Source: Chlorobium sp. (GTDB lineage Bacteria > Bacteroidota > Chlorobiia > Chlorobiales > Chlorobiaceae). Taken from it: DNA of 64,000 bases. The notes under the pieces are model-generated. The model saw only the letters and a list, made by a program, of their open reading frames with translations. It made no database searches and was not told the origin of the DNA. Position numbers and translations under genes: made by a program. Location of the stretch: contig JANQMO010000033.1 in NCBI GenBank assembly GCA_028280025.1, positions 1 to 64,000 on the forward strand, written 5' to 3'. Of this stretch, positions 53,808 through 62,413 are shown piece after piece (position 1 is the stretch's first letter; each line of letters starts with the position of its first letter).

Positions 53808-55142
53808 ATGGTGAATCTCGAGCATTTGGCGATCCTCAAGCAGGGGGTTGAGGTTTGGAACGCTTGGAGAGAGGATAATCTGCCGGTTAGACCTGACCTC
53901 CGTGAAGCGAATCTCCGTGAAGCGAATCTCCGTAGAGCCAACCTCAGTAGAGCCAACCTCAGTAGAGCCGACCTCAGTGGAGCCAACCTCAGTGGCGCCA
54001 ACCTCAGTGGAGCCAATCTCTTTGGAGCCAACCTCAATGGAGCCGATCTCTATGGAGTTAACCTCAGTGAAGCCGTTTTTTCTAAAGCCGATTTTTCTAG
54101 AGCCAATCTTCGTGGATCCTATCTCCGTAAAGCCTATCTCCGTAAAGCCAATCTCCGTGGAGTCGATCTCCGTGGAGCCGATCTCTATGAAGCCAATCTC
54201 TATGAAGCCAATCTCACTGGAGCCAATCTCCGTGGAGCCGATCTCGAAAGAACCAATTTGAAAGGGGCTATTCTAAACTGTGCAAATTTGGAATCAGTGA
54301 GTCTGAGAAGAAGCGATATGATTGACTCGGATATTGATGGTGCTGTCATTACAGGCGCCAAACTTTGGGAGTCAAAACGATCTGGATGGTCTATCAAAGG
54401 TGTTACATGCGAGTATGCATATACTGATCGTGAAGGGAAGGAAAAGATAGAATTCAAGCCTGGTGAATTTGAAAAGCTCTATTCCGAACAAACAAAGATC
54501 GTTCTTCACTATGCTGATGGGCTTACGCCTTTTGAGGTGAGCACTTTGCCAGCATTGATACAATTCATCGAGAGTAAACATCATGGTGTCAGTTTGAGAT
54601 TGAGGACGATCGGGGAGGATGCGGGCGGGGCGAGTGTTACTGTTGCGGTCAACGAGCTTGGGGATGCTGATTTATCGGTACTAAAGGAAGATTTTGAGAG
54701 TTATAAAGAGCGAATCAGGGAAGAGTTGAAGCGTGATACTGAGATAAAAATGGAGGTTCTTAAGGGACAGGTGAATTTATTAACTGATCTAATCGATAGA
54801 AAAATGGGAGATACATTAAATATCAACAAGCTAATCGGAGTTGGTAAATCCAATTCATCAACTGTCAGTCAAAGTATCCATACCAATGACATCGATGGTA
54901 TTACAAAACTGATCTCTGAAATCTTGGCAGCCCGATCAGAGATTGAAAAGGTTCTTCCACCTGAAAAAGCAGAAGAGCTCAACGTTGCCATTGAAATGAT
55001 CCAGGCGCAGGCTGTTGATTCTCAGACAGACAGGGAGAAGTTGAAAAAAGGAGTTCAGTCTTTTAAGAAATTGCTTGATGGCTTAGGTGATGCCGCTGGA
55101 AAATGGATGCCTATCGTTGAAAAACTGTCTAATTTATTGTAA
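53808..55142 (+). CDS. pentapeptide-repeat protein with a long C-terminal domain
   Basis: 444 residues. After a short N-terminal helix, about 30 pentapeptide repeats (ANLRE, ANLSG, ADLYE; residues ~30-185) should fold as a right-handed quadrilateral beta-helix. At the DNA level these are near-identical 15-bp units (53895-54250), so copy number can change by slippage. The C-terminal part (about 200-444) is unrelated: a compact segment with HYADGLTPFEVSTLPALIQF, then predicted coiled coil with DRKMGDTLN and a helical end. Function unknown; similar proteins sit in prophages and defence islands. Confidence 0.75.
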   Translation: MVNLEHLAILKQGVEVWNAWREDNLPVRPDLREANLREANLRRANLSRANLSRADLSGANLSGANLSGANLFGANLNGADLYGVNLSEAVFSKADFSRANLRGSYLRKAYLRKANLRGVDLRGADLYEANLYEANLTGANLRGADLERTNLKGAILNCANLESVSLRRSDMIDSDIDGAVITGAKLWESKRSGWSIKGVTCEYAYTDREGKEKIEFKPGEFEKLYSEQTKIVLHYADGLTPFEVSTLPALIQFIESKHHGVSLRLRTIGEDAGGASVTVAVNELGDADLSVLKEDFESYKERIREELKRDTEIKMEVLKGQVNLLTDLIDRKMGDTLNINKLIGVGKSNSSTVSQSIHTNDIDGITKLISEILAARSEIEKVLPPEKAEELNVAIEMIQAQAVDSQTDREKLKKGVQSFKKLLDGLGDAAGKWMPIVEKLSNLL

Positions 55143-55173
55143 TAAGACCGGCTAGGCGGGGAATGTTCGCCGG

Positions 55174-55269
55174 AAGCGACATATCGGCGATTTCACCAGG
55201 TGGAAGGATCATGATTCGTATTCGAAGGCCTTCGAGCGGTTGTTGAGGGATTTGAAGGCGGAGGAGTGA
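55174..55269 (+). pseudogene. 3' fragment of a TIR-like protein gene
   Basis: An open frame ending at TGA 55267 reads DFTRWKDHDSYSKAFERLLR and DLKAEE. This resembles the C-terminal tail of short TIR-domain proteins, which often close with Y-x-x-AF-x-RLLRDL. No start or TIR core is present upstream, so the rest of the gene is deleted. The assignment rests on a short stretch. Confidence 0.4.
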
Positions 55270-55339
55270 TAATGATTTGAGATTTGGTATTTTAGAGTAT
55301 AACGAATAATGCAGTGCTCGAACAATTTGTGAGAGGTAA

Positions 55340-56434
55340 ATGAACGAAGGCTTTCATAAAACAAACGGAATGCCTGCTTGTAGGATAAAAGCTGCGGATG
55401 TCTTTTGTGGCGTCGGTGGCTTGACCAGGGGGCTGGAAGATGCGGGTATCGATGTGGCTCTTGGTATAGACATCGATCCTGCATGTGAGTACCCTTATAA
55501 CCAGAACAACGACGCTACGTTTTGCTTGAAATCCGTTGAAAACATAGAGGCTTCCTATTTGAGAGAAGCTTTCGGTGATGTTGATTTCAGGCTACTTGCG
55601 GGTTGTGCTCCTTGTCAGACATTTTCGTCGTACAATCAAAAGGCCGATCTTTTGGATGAGCGGTGGTGGCTCCTGCGTGATTTTTCCAGACTCGTTCGAG
55701 AAGTCAAACCTGAATTCGTCACGATGGAGAATGTGCCGGGACTCGAAAAACATAAAGTTTTCGAGGAGTTTCTGAACGACCTCGACCGTAGTGGATATTA
55801 TGTGAATTATGGTGTCGTGAGTTGTGAGGAATATGGAATACCTCAGTACAGAAAAAGACTGGTTCTCCTGGCCTCACGGCTTGGTCGGATTGAGTTGTTG
55901 ACTCCCAAGCGATTTGGGGCTGAAAGAAAATCGGTAAGAATGGCTATTGGGGAACTTCGACCAATAGGAGCTGGAGAGGCTGATCCAGAGGACCCGCTCC
56001 ATCAAAGTTGTGTTCTTTCGGATTTGAACATGAAAAGAATGAAGGCATCGAGGCCGGGAGGAACTTGGCGAGATTGGCCTGAAGAACTGGTCGCTCGATG
56101 CCACAGAAGTAAAAGCGGTAAAACCTATCCGGGCGTTTACGGCCGAATGAAGTGGACCGACCCTTCTCCTACATTGACAACTCAGTTTTTTGGCTTCGGA
56201 AACGGTAGATTCGGTCATCCTGAGCAAGACCGGGCAATTTCACTTCGTGAGGGAGCCATACTTCAGACATTTCCCGATGATTACAAGTTCGTCGCTCCCG
56301 GAAAGAAGGTCAAAAAGAAGGCCCTCGGTCGTCTCATAGGTAATGCGGTACCCGTCAAACTGGGAGAGGTGATCGGAAAGAGCTTTTTATGTCATATTGC
56401 CAGCCTTACCCAAAATCAAAGTGAATCGATTTAA
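55340..56434 (+). CDS. DNA (cytosine-5-) methyltransferase
   Basis: A 364-residue m5C methyltransferase. Motif I DVFCGVGGLTRGLEDAG, motif IV GCAPCQTFSSY with the catalytic Cys, motif VI TMENVPGL, motif VIII QYRKRLVLLASR and motif X IGNAVPVKLG are all in order. The target recognition domain (about 200-290) has no match I can name, so the recognition sequence is unknown. ATG 55340 has GAGAGG upstream. It starts a three-gene unit with the GHKL ATPase and Vsr: the methyltransferase of a restriction-modification system. Confidence 0.94.
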   Translation: MNEGFHKTNGMPACRIKAADVFCGVGGLTRGLEDAGIDVALGIDIDPACEYPYNQNNDATFCLKSVENIEASYLREAFGDVDFRLLAGCAPCQTFSSYNQKADLLDERWWLLRDFSRLVREVKPEFVTMENVPGLEKHKVFEEFLNDLDRSGYYVNYGVVSCEEYGIPQYRKRLVLLASRLGRIELLTPKRFGAERKSVRMAIGELRPIGAGEADPEDPLHQSCVLSDLNMKRMKASRPGGTWRDWPEELVARCHRSKSGKTYPGVYGRMKWTDPSPTLTTQFFGFGNGRFGHPEQDRAISLREGAILQTFPDDYKFVAPGKKVKKKALGRLIGNAVPVKLGEVIGKSFLCHIASLTQNQSESI

Positions 56435-56445
56435 ATAGTTTCTCC

Positions 56446-58407
56446 ATGCAGGATGTCTATAAAATGACGGTTAACCTGAGTGTTCTCGAACACCTGGGGA
56501 TCAATCTTTACAGCAACATTGCCGCTGTTTTGACAGAGGCTGTGGCAAATGCTTGGGATGCCGATGCGGAAAATTGTGATATTCGCGTGTATGAAGACAA
56601 GGATCTAATAGAGATTGCTGATGATGGTATTGGAATGGATGTGAAGGACATGAATGAAAAATATCTGACGGTGGGCTATAGAAGACGTGAGGATGAAGGA
56701 GGCAGTAGTCGATTTACAGCAAAAGGCCGGCCTGTAATGGGGCGGAAAGGATTGGGGAAATTATCCCTTTTTTCCATTGCGAGCGAAGTTGAGGTTCAAT
56801 CTGTAAAGGGAAGTGATCGACACGGCTTGGTCATGACAATAAAGGGAATACAACAGGCCATAAACGAGAAAAAAGACGATTATATCCCTATTCCATTGCC
56901 TACTGAAAAGATTGAAGTGAGACAAGGAACTGTTCTAAAGTTGAGAAAAATTAAGCGCCAACGTTTTGGGAAAGGTATCATTGCATTGAGAAAAAGGCTT
57001 TCAAGAAGATTTTCGGTTATTGGTAAGACTCACAAATTCAATGTTTCCATCAACGGTAAACCATTGTTAGTGAGCGACAGAGGGGATTTGCCTCAGGTAC
57101 AGTTCTTATGGTTTTTTGGGGATGAAGAACCTGATTTGTCGGCGGCCAATAAGCTACAAGAGAAAAATAAATTACCGGATAAATTAGATGATTGGGGTGA
57201 CGACATGCGAGTCACTGGCTGGCTCGGAACCTCCAGGTATCCCAAGGACCTCGATGATGAAGATGCTGGAAATCTAAACAGTATAGTCGTCTTTGCAAGA
57301 GGACGACTTTTTCATGAAAATATTTTGGACAAACTGAACGATGGAAGATTGTACACAAAATATTTGACCGGCCAGATAGAGGCAGATTTTCTTGATGATG
57401 ACGACAAAGACGATATAGCTACAAGTGATAGACAACGCGTGCAAGAGGATGATCCACGTTATATCACACTTCTTGATTTTCTTAAAAGGCAGACGAACAC
57501 TTTGGAGGCAGAATGGAGCGGCCTAAGAAGAAAATACGGTGTTGAAAAGGCGAAAACAGAAATCCCGGTTTTGAAAGAATGGCTTGAACGTCTTAAGCCC
57601 GGCTTCAAGGAAAGTGCAGAAAAACTGATTGCAGCAATAGGAGCACTTCCTATCGAAAAAGAAGAAGATAGGCGGTTGGTTTATAGACATGGTGTTATCG
57701 CTTTTGAAAGAATGAAGCTTCGTGGCTCCGCAGAGGAGTTTGCTGAGAAGTTTTTAAATGTCGAGACGTTGCTGAAATTATTATCCGATCGTGATGATTT
57801 AGAGGCTGTAATATATAGGGATATCGTGATGTCAAGGCTCGATGTAATAAAAAGATTTTCAAAACTTGTCGATGAAAATGCGAAAGAACGGGTTTTGCAA
57901 GAATCCTTATTCGATAATTTATGGTTGATAGATCCTACATGGGAAAGAGCATCAGGTAGTGAACGAATCGAAAAGACTCTGAAAACGGACTATCGGGATT
58001 TTTCTTCTACCTTGACGGAAGAAGAAAGCAAAGGCCGTATGGATATAAGATATAGGACTAGCGTAGGTAAGCACATAATTGTAGAATTAAAAAAAGCCGA
58101 TAGATCAATGTCGCTCGTCGATCTTATGGATCAAGGTCAAAAATATTATTCTGGATTGAAAAAATGCCTTCATGATTTTGGTAAGAAAAATCCAGAGATT
58201 GAGATTGTTTTTGTGCTTGGGCGACCAGTTAAGGAACAAGGGGAGACGGCATTTGAGCCTACACATGTTCAAGATGCTTTAAGAACAATAAAATCAAGAA
58301 CTGTTTTTTACAATGAGATGATTGAAAACGCTCAAAAAGCTTACGCTGAATTTATTGAGCATACAAAGACCATGGATTCTCTTGATGATATTTTGAGTAA
58401 AATATAA
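56446..58407 (+). CDS. MORC/MutL-like GHKL ATPase with C-terminal nuclease-like domain
   Basis: 653 residues. The N-terminal GHKL ATPase (about 1-200) has EAVANAWDADA (N35 coordinates Mg), DDGIGMD at 59-65 and GRKGLGKLSLFSIA. A helical middle part follows. Near 525-555, GRMDIRYRTSVGKHIIVELK provides D...E-x-K, the active-site pattern of PD-(D/E)XK nucleases. Proteins of this build occur in restriction-modification loci and are viewed as relatives of eukaryotic MORC. With the methyltransferase 11 bp upstream and Vsr 2 bp downstream, it is the likely restriction component. Confidence 0.78.
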   Translation: MQDVYKMTVNLSVLEHLGINLYSNIAAVLTEAVANAWDADAENCDIRVYEDKDLIEIADDGIGMDVKDMNEKYLTVGYRRREDEGGSSRFTAKGRPVMGRKGLGKLSLFSIASEVEVQSVKGSDRHGLVMTIKGIQQAINEKKDDYIPIPLPTEKIEVRQGTVLKLRKIKRQRFGKGIIALRKRLSRRFSVIGKTHKFNVSINGKPLLVSDRGDLPQVQFLWFFGDEEPDLSAANKLQEKNKLPDKLDDWGDDMRVTGWLGTSRYPKDLDDEDAGNLNSIVVFARGRLFHENILDKLNDGRLYTKYLTGQIEADFLDDDDKDDIATSDRQRVQEDDPRYITLLDFLKRQTNTLEAEWSGLRRKYGVEKAKTEIPVLKEWLERLKPGFKESAEKLIAAIGALPIEKEEDRRLVYRHGVIAFERMKLRGSAEEFAEKFLNVETLLKLLSDRDDLEAVIYRDIVMSRLDVIKRFSKLVDENAKERVLQESLFDNLWLIDPTWERASGSERIEKTLKTDYRDFSSTLTEEESKGRMDIRYRTSVGKHIIVELKKADRSMSLVDLMDQGQKYYSGLKKCLHDFGKKNPEIEIVFVLGRPVKEQGETAFEPTHVQDALRTIKSRTVFYNEMIENAQKAYAEFIEHTKTMDSLDDILSKI

Positions 58408-58409
58408 CA

Positions 58410-58850
58410 ATGGACACGGTTGACGTAGACACGCGTTCGAAAATCATGTCCCTTGTACGCCAGAAGGCAACCGGTCCCGAATTGATCGTTCGAAAGGCGT
58501 TACATCATCGAGGTTTTCGCTACCGCTTGAACGTCAAATCCCTTCCCGGCTCACCCGATCTTGTATTTCCCAAGTACCATGCGGTGATTTTCGTGCATGG
58601 TTGTTTTTGGCATCGACACGGCTGCAAGGCGACTACGACGCCAAGTACGCGACAGGAATTCTGGGAAGCGAAATTCAAGGACAATGTCTCCAGGGATAAA
58701 CGGAACATCGAGGGGTTGAGAAACATTGGCTGGCGGGTGATGGTTGTTTGGGAATGTGTATTGAAGAGGAACAAAAAAACTCCCGATCATATAGTGGGCG
58801 CGGTGGTGAAATGGTTGAAATCGAGTGAGGTTTTTGCTGAGATTGGATAA
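58410..58850 (+). CDS. vsr: very short patch repair endonuclease Vsr
   Basis: Nicks next to T:G mismatches made by deamination of 5-methylcytosine. Catalytic D50 is in GSPDLVFP and the zinc cluster residues are C65, H70 and C72 (VHGCFWHRHGC) plus Cys in VVWECVLK. The N-terminal DTRSKIMSLVRQKATGPEL is a strong family mark. Length 146 is standard. Directly follows the ATPase gene, in keeping with the m5C methyltransferase in the same unit. Confidence 0.95.
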   Translation: MDTVDVDTRSKIMSLVRQKATGPELIVRKALHHRGFRYRLNVKSLPGSPDLVFPKYHAVIFVHGCFWHRHGCKATTTPSTRQEFWEAKFKDNVSRDKRNIEGLRNIGWRVMVVWECVLKRNKKTPDHIVGAVVKWLKSSEVFAEIG

Positions 58851-58862
58851 GATCAAGTTTAT

Positions 58863-59699
58863 CTAAGTGTCACTGCTGTACCAAGCTTCGTATCGATTAG
58901 ATGTAGGCAGTAGCCTTCGGCCTTTCTTCAGATTACAGTTACGGCAAAGCAACTGTAAGTTGGTCACATCATTAATGCCACCCTCAGACAATGGAACGAT
59001 GTGATCGTAATGTTCACTGCTCATGACGGAGACAATACCAGTTAGATCGGTATTGCAAGAGGCGCACTTACCGCGGTCTCGAAAGTAGACGGCATGCTTT
59101 GCCCATTCTGGTATGTGTTTTCGTGCTAACACACCATCCTTATACATTAGTTTTGAGTCTTCTTCTGGTAGATCGCTAGATTGAATACGACTAACTATGC
59201 CGGCAATGTAGACGTTAAGACGTTCCAAGAGCGTGCGATTCCCAAAGAGAATATAGAAGACTTCATTGACAAGCTGGGTCATAAGGATGTCAAGTTCGCC
59301 TGTCCATCGAAGATCTGCATGGTAGTCATAAACATGGTCATCTGTAGCGTTTGATAAAGCAATGTTTTGTTGCGCTAACCATTCGCAAAAGCCTGGCGAT
59401 GCAATGCCGTGATGCTTGAGGGCGCGATCTACCCAAAGTTCGGATCTCGGATTCGTTTTTATCGCATCGATGGAGACATCATCGAGTGTTTCGTACATCA
59501 GTTCTTCTATAATGTGCTCAGCAAAACTATGCAGTACACTGTACTTGGGAAAAGGCTGAAGAAATAATTTGGCCTCACGATCTTCATGCCAATTATTAAG
59601 ATTGCGAAGAAAGCCCATAATGTTGTTGAGAACGTTGTGAACGATGTTCGCGTAGTAGTACGTCTCAAAAAATTCCATTCGAAGTAGTGCTTCCCGCAT
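58863..59699 (-). CDS. HNH endonuclease-domain protein
   Basis: About 278 residues. The C-terminus (about 195-270) is an HNH domain: YFRDRGKCASCNTDL, EHYDHIVPLSEGGINDVTNL and CRNCNLKKGRR, with paired CxxC zinc sites around the His catalytic motif. The N-terminal 190 residues are helical and unrecognised. Start ATG 59699; an in-frame GTG at 59744 lies over the end of an S24 repressor fragment and is less likely. It may be a defence nuclease or a phage-borne endonuclease. Converges with vsr. Confidence 0.8.
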   Translation of the reverse strand: MREALLRMEFFETYYYANIVHNVLNNIMGFLRNLNNWHEDREAKLFLQPFPKYSVLHSFAEHIIEELMYETLDDVSIDAIKTNPRSELWVDRALKHHGIASPGFCEWLAQQNIALSNATDDHVYDYHADLRWTGELDILMTQLVNEVFYILFGNRTLLERLNVYIAGIVSRIQSSDLPEEDSKLMYKDGVLARKHIPEWAKHAVYFRDRGKCASCNTDLTGIVSVMSSEHYDHIVPLSEGGINDVTNLQLLCRNCNLKKGRRLLPTSNRYEAWYSSDT

Positions 59700-59719
59700 G
59701 ACATATATATTTGATAAGC

Positions 59720-59886
59720 TTACACCGTCCTCCGAATCACCCACGTCACCACTTCCTGTGTCCTGAAGCCCATGCTTTTTTGCACATTGATAGGTTCGTG
59801 GTGGCTGTTGCTCGGCATCAGCTTAATTTTCCCACCTACGATCCATCGCTGCTTTACCGTCTGTTCCCCTCTGACATAACGCAGGA
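59720..59886 (-). pseudogene. C-terminal fragment of an S24/LexA-like repressor
   Basis: A minus-strand frame without a start reads PLILRYVRGEQTVKQRW, then GGKIKLMPSNSHHEPI and ends EVVTWVIRRTV at TAA 59720-59722. It matches the end of the intact repressor at 60487-61278 (EQTVKRLKMNEGKVMLMPSN and VVTWVIRNTA). The upstream part, including the DNA-binding domain and catalytic Ser, is missing. It appears to be cut off by the membrane-anchored gene at 59887, whose end abuts it. Confidence 0.7.
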
Positions 59887-60468
59887 TTAACGGTTGTCCT
59901 TGATGGCCTTGGTTAGCTCTCCAATTGATTTGTTGATTTCCGTCAACCGCCGGATGAGCGGATCCTGGTAGGCTTCCGCATTCCTATATGGTCTGAGATC
60001 AATGAAATGACGCTCCTCGACTTGCTTTGAGCCGAATTTGTAGGTTGCGGTTATTGTAAAGGTTGTAGGACAAGTGGTTGGGTCAGCATCCTCAGCAAAT
60101 ATATCGAAGCTCAGACCTAACCCAAAAATAATTTCCGAATCGGGAGGAAGTGAGTCAATGGGTTGATTGAAGGCAGAGTATGTTGCAAGGTCATATTGTT
60201 CGGTGCGTTTGCCGAACATGAAGAAAGAGCGGTCTATTGCCAAACGCAAGTCACTTGCCGCTGTTTTTCCAAGGTTGACTATGCGCAGGTAAAAGACTTT
60301 GTTGCCTGGTTCGACGAAAGGAGCGACGGTTACATATGGGCAGTAAATTAATTCGGATTGTTCCCGCATCGCCTCGACAACATGCTCGTTTGCTTTTTGG
60401 ATGCGGTATGTTACCCAAGCATAGAAGCCGGTAATAACAACAAGAAGAGCTGTTAAAAACTCGATCAA
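59887..60468 (-). CDS. membrane-anchored hypothetical protein
   Basis: 193 residues with one N-terminal helix (FLTALLVVITGFYAWVTY, about 4-21), a short basic helix and a beta-rich body (YCPYVTVAPFVEPGNKVFYL and IVNLGKTAASDLRLAI). The layout, an anchor plus an immunoglobulin-like domain with a conserved N-x-G-x-x-A, recurs in many bacterial proteins of unknown role. It lies between the repressor and its fragment and may be a later insertion (moron) into the prophage control region. Confidence 0.6.
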   Translation of the reverse strand: MIEFLTALLVVITGFYAWVTYRIQKANEHVVEAMREQSELIYCPYVTVAPFVEPGNKVFYLRIVNLGKTAASDLRLAIDRSFFMFGKRTEQYDLATYSAFNQPIDSLPPDSEIIFGLGLSFDIFAEDADPTTCPTTFTITATYKFGSKQVEERHFIDLRPYRNAEAYQDPLIRRLTEINKSIGELTKAIKDNR

Positions 60469-60486
60469 AGTCGTCTCCCTAATAAT

Positions 60487-61278
60487 TTATGCGGTGTTTC
60501 GAATCACCCAAGTCACCACGCCCTGTATATCAAACTTCGTATGTTCGGTGATCTCGATCGGGTCGTAGTGATGGTTGCTGGGCATGAGCATAACTTTGCC
60601 TTCATTCATCTTTAAGCGTTTAACAGTCTGCTCGTTGTCTACTGACGCAATGACGATGTTGTTGTGTTGTGGTTCCAGGGAACAGTCTACTATCAGGATA
60701 TCCCCTTCCTCTATGTTGTCTCCTTTCATGCTATCCCCGGTGACTTTCAGGGCGTAGGTGTCTATCGGATGCGGGATCATGTGGCGGGGAAAGTCGATAA
60801 ATTTCTCGACCGGGCCTGATGAATCAACGCATGATCCGGCTGCTATGAGGTGCTGGAACAGCGGTATGCTTGCATTTTCTGATGGATACTTTTCTGGTGA
60901 TTCAGCTTCTGTAGCGGAGGGGTGTTTTTCCCTACTGACCTTTACCGCTTCCGATACCAATTCCTGCACTGCCCGCCCAAGTTTTTCATAGTGAGATGTT
61001 TCACGCGGTTTGTTTTTTATATCACTCGCGAACATTTCCCCTTCACCAGTCAAAAACCATTCAAAACTAACTCCGATAGATTTAGACAATTTGCCTGCAA
61101 GTGTAATCATTCGGCGTTTAGGTTTTTCAGGAGGGCTAAAGTATTGCTTTAAAGTGTTTTGTGTGCCTAGTATCTCTTCGAATTGGCTTTGACTTTCTAT
61201 TCCCAGCGCAGACATAATCTGTTTTATTCTGGCCCATTCTGGGAATTTTTTTTCCGAAATAGACGATTTGTCTTGCAT
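60487..61278 (-). CDS. phage repressor with S24/LexA-like autoproteolytic domain
   Basis: 263 residues from ATG 61278. The N-terminal helix-turn-helix (about 14-60, SQSQFEEILGTQNTLKQYF) is followed by a linker and a peptidase S24 domain: GDSMKGDNIEEGDILIVDCS carries the nucleophile Ser, and NEQTVKRLK the catalytic Lys. It is the CI-type lysogeny repressor that self-cleaves on RecA activation. Its first codons lie on an operator, so it should repress itself and the divergent genes. The longer in-frame N-terminus is not credible. Confidence 0.88.
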   Translation of the reverse strand: MQDKSSISEKKFPEWARIKQIMSALGIESQSQFEEILGTQNTLKQYFSPPEKPKRRMITLAGKLSKSIGVSFEWFLTGEGEMFASDIKNKPRETSHYEKLGRAVQELVSEAVKVSREKHPSATEAESPEKYPSENASIPLFQHLIAAGSCVDSSGPVEKFIDFPRHMIPHPIDTYALKVTGDSMKGDNIEEGDILIVDCSLEPQHNNIVIASVDNEQTVKRLKMNEGKVMLMPSNHHYDPIEITEHTKFDIQGVVTWVIRNTA

Positions 61279-61297
61279 ATAATAGACGATTTGTCTA
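61257..61297. promoter_or_regulatory. twin operators with divergent promoter at the repressor start
   Basis: AGACGATTTGTCT occurs at 61261-61273 and again at 61284-61296, each a dyad (AGAC-N5-GTCT), 23 bp apart, about two helical turns. One copy covers codons 3-6 of the repressor, and a TATAAT (61278-61283) for rightward transcription lies between them. This is the expected layout of a CI-type switch. Confidence 0.75.
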
Positions 61298-61339
61298 AAA
61301 TTGAAATAGAACCTTACATGAATAATACAAACAACCATC

Positions 61340-61591
61340 ATGCCAACCAAAGCAGAGATAGACCACAGGAAACAGTATCGCGGTGTGGTGAAAGCGGTTC
61401 AGGAGAAAATCCTTGAAAAGGAAGGGCTTGATCTTTCGTGGCAGGCCGTGAAGCAGCGCATCAAACGGAGACATCGCGGAACGATGCCTTACTACAAGGA
61501 GGCGCTCAAGGAAATGAAGCAGGCGCAGCAGGAGGCTGAAATGCAAGCGGAGCTGGTCGAGGAGGAGATCAGGGGGATTATCGAGGAGTAA
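61340..61591 (+). CDS. small charged helical phage protein
   Basis: 83 residues, first gene rightward from the operators, so probably an early lytic or control protein. It is almost wholly helical with basic first half (VKQRIKRRHRGTMPYYKEAL) and acidic end (QAELVEEEIRGIIEE). A helix-turn-helix is possible around LSWQAVKQRIKRRH but not convincing. No family recognised. The ribosome binding site is weak. Confidence 0.6.
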   Translation: MPTKAEIDHRKQYRGVVKAVQEKILEKEGLDLSWQAVKQRIKRRHRGTMPYYKEALKEMKQAQQEAEMQAELVEEEIRGIIEE

Positions 61592-61616
61592 ACGTTAACC
61601 GATCAACACAGATACA

Positions 61617-61970
61617 ATGGATGACAGAATTTTCAATTATAGCATTGTCTCGTTACGCGGCGGTTACGTTTTCGCCGGCAATGTTGTCTGTCGTAACGAG
61701 AACGAGGTCGTTCTGAAAAATGCCCGGCAGTTGTGGTTTTGGGATGGCGCAGCAGATCTCCATAACCTGGCCGATTATGGCGTGCATGATCCAGAAAACT
61801 GCAAGTTTTCTCACCCGGTTCCTCAAGCAAAACTGGCCGGACTCATAGGAATTTATCCGGTAACGGATTTCGCCACGGAGTCAATTATGGCCGTGCCGCC
61901 AGTAGCTGAAGATGCTGCTTCCGGTCTGGTGCTCTATTGGGGAGCTGAACCGGGTGGCCAAGAAGCTTGA
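61617..61970 (+). CDS. phage protein resembling the DUF6948 group
   Basis: 117 residues. The segment IVSLRGGYVFAGNVVCRNEN then EVVLKNARQLWFWDGAADLH resembles a small beta-sheet domain widespread in phages (I recall it as DUF6948); its role is unknown. It would be expressed from the rightward promoter. Start ATG 61617; no strong ribosome binding site. Confidence 0.55.
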   Translation: MDDRIFNYSIVSLRGGYVFAGNVVCRNENEVVLKNARQLWFWDGAADLHNLADYGVHDPENCKFSHPVPQAKLAGLIGIYPVTDFATESIMAVPPVAEDAASGLVLYWGAEPGGQEA

Positions 61971-62028
61971 AGAGGTTTCGTGATGGAGAAAAGGGGAGGC
62001 AAAAACCAGCAAACCAACGAAGACGGAT

Positions 62029-62349
62029 ATGAACACGGGATACAAAAAACCGAGACTTTCAGCGTTCAGCACAGAAAGAAAAATGCCGCTCAGGGAGATG
62101 AGTATCGCAGAGATCGCTGCTATAACGACGAAGTTTCTCTGGATCGCCGTTTTCTTCTCGTTACTGCTGACAATATCGGCAATGATACTGGCAATCGTCA
62201 CGACGTTCAAGATGATCGAGAATAGTAGCGCCCAGGAAGTGATATCCATGTTCGACAAGTCGTATTTGATGGAATCCATTGCGTATCCGCTCATCCTCAC
62301 ACTTATAGCAATCAATGTGCTGCTCGCCCCTTGGGCGTATAAAGAATGA
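62029..62349 (+). CDS. small membrane protein with two helices
   Basis: 106 residues with two hydrophobic segments: FLWIAVFFSLLLTISAMILAIVTTF-type helix (about 36-60) and PLILTLIAINVLLAPW near the end. No family recognised. Start ATG 62029, with ATG 62083 as an alternative that leaves both helices intact. It might be a phage superinfection or lysis-related membrane factor, but that is a guess from layout only. Confidence 0.5.
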   Translation: MNTGYKKPRLSAFSTERKMPLREMSIAEIAAITTKFLWIAVFFSLLLTISAMILAIVTTFKMIENSSAQEVISMFDKSYLMESIAYPLILTLIAINVLLAPWAYKE

Positions 62350-62413
62350 GGGTGTAAAAAAATGTACAAAAAGCTTGAAGAGGTTTCATAACGCAAAACA
62401 GGAGGACTGATCA

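Noticed and set aside
53848..54261. A second frame with SVEPT repeats inside the pentapeptide-repeat gene
   Set aside because: The 15-bp DNA repeats keep several frames open; only the ANLxx frame continues into a plausible domain.
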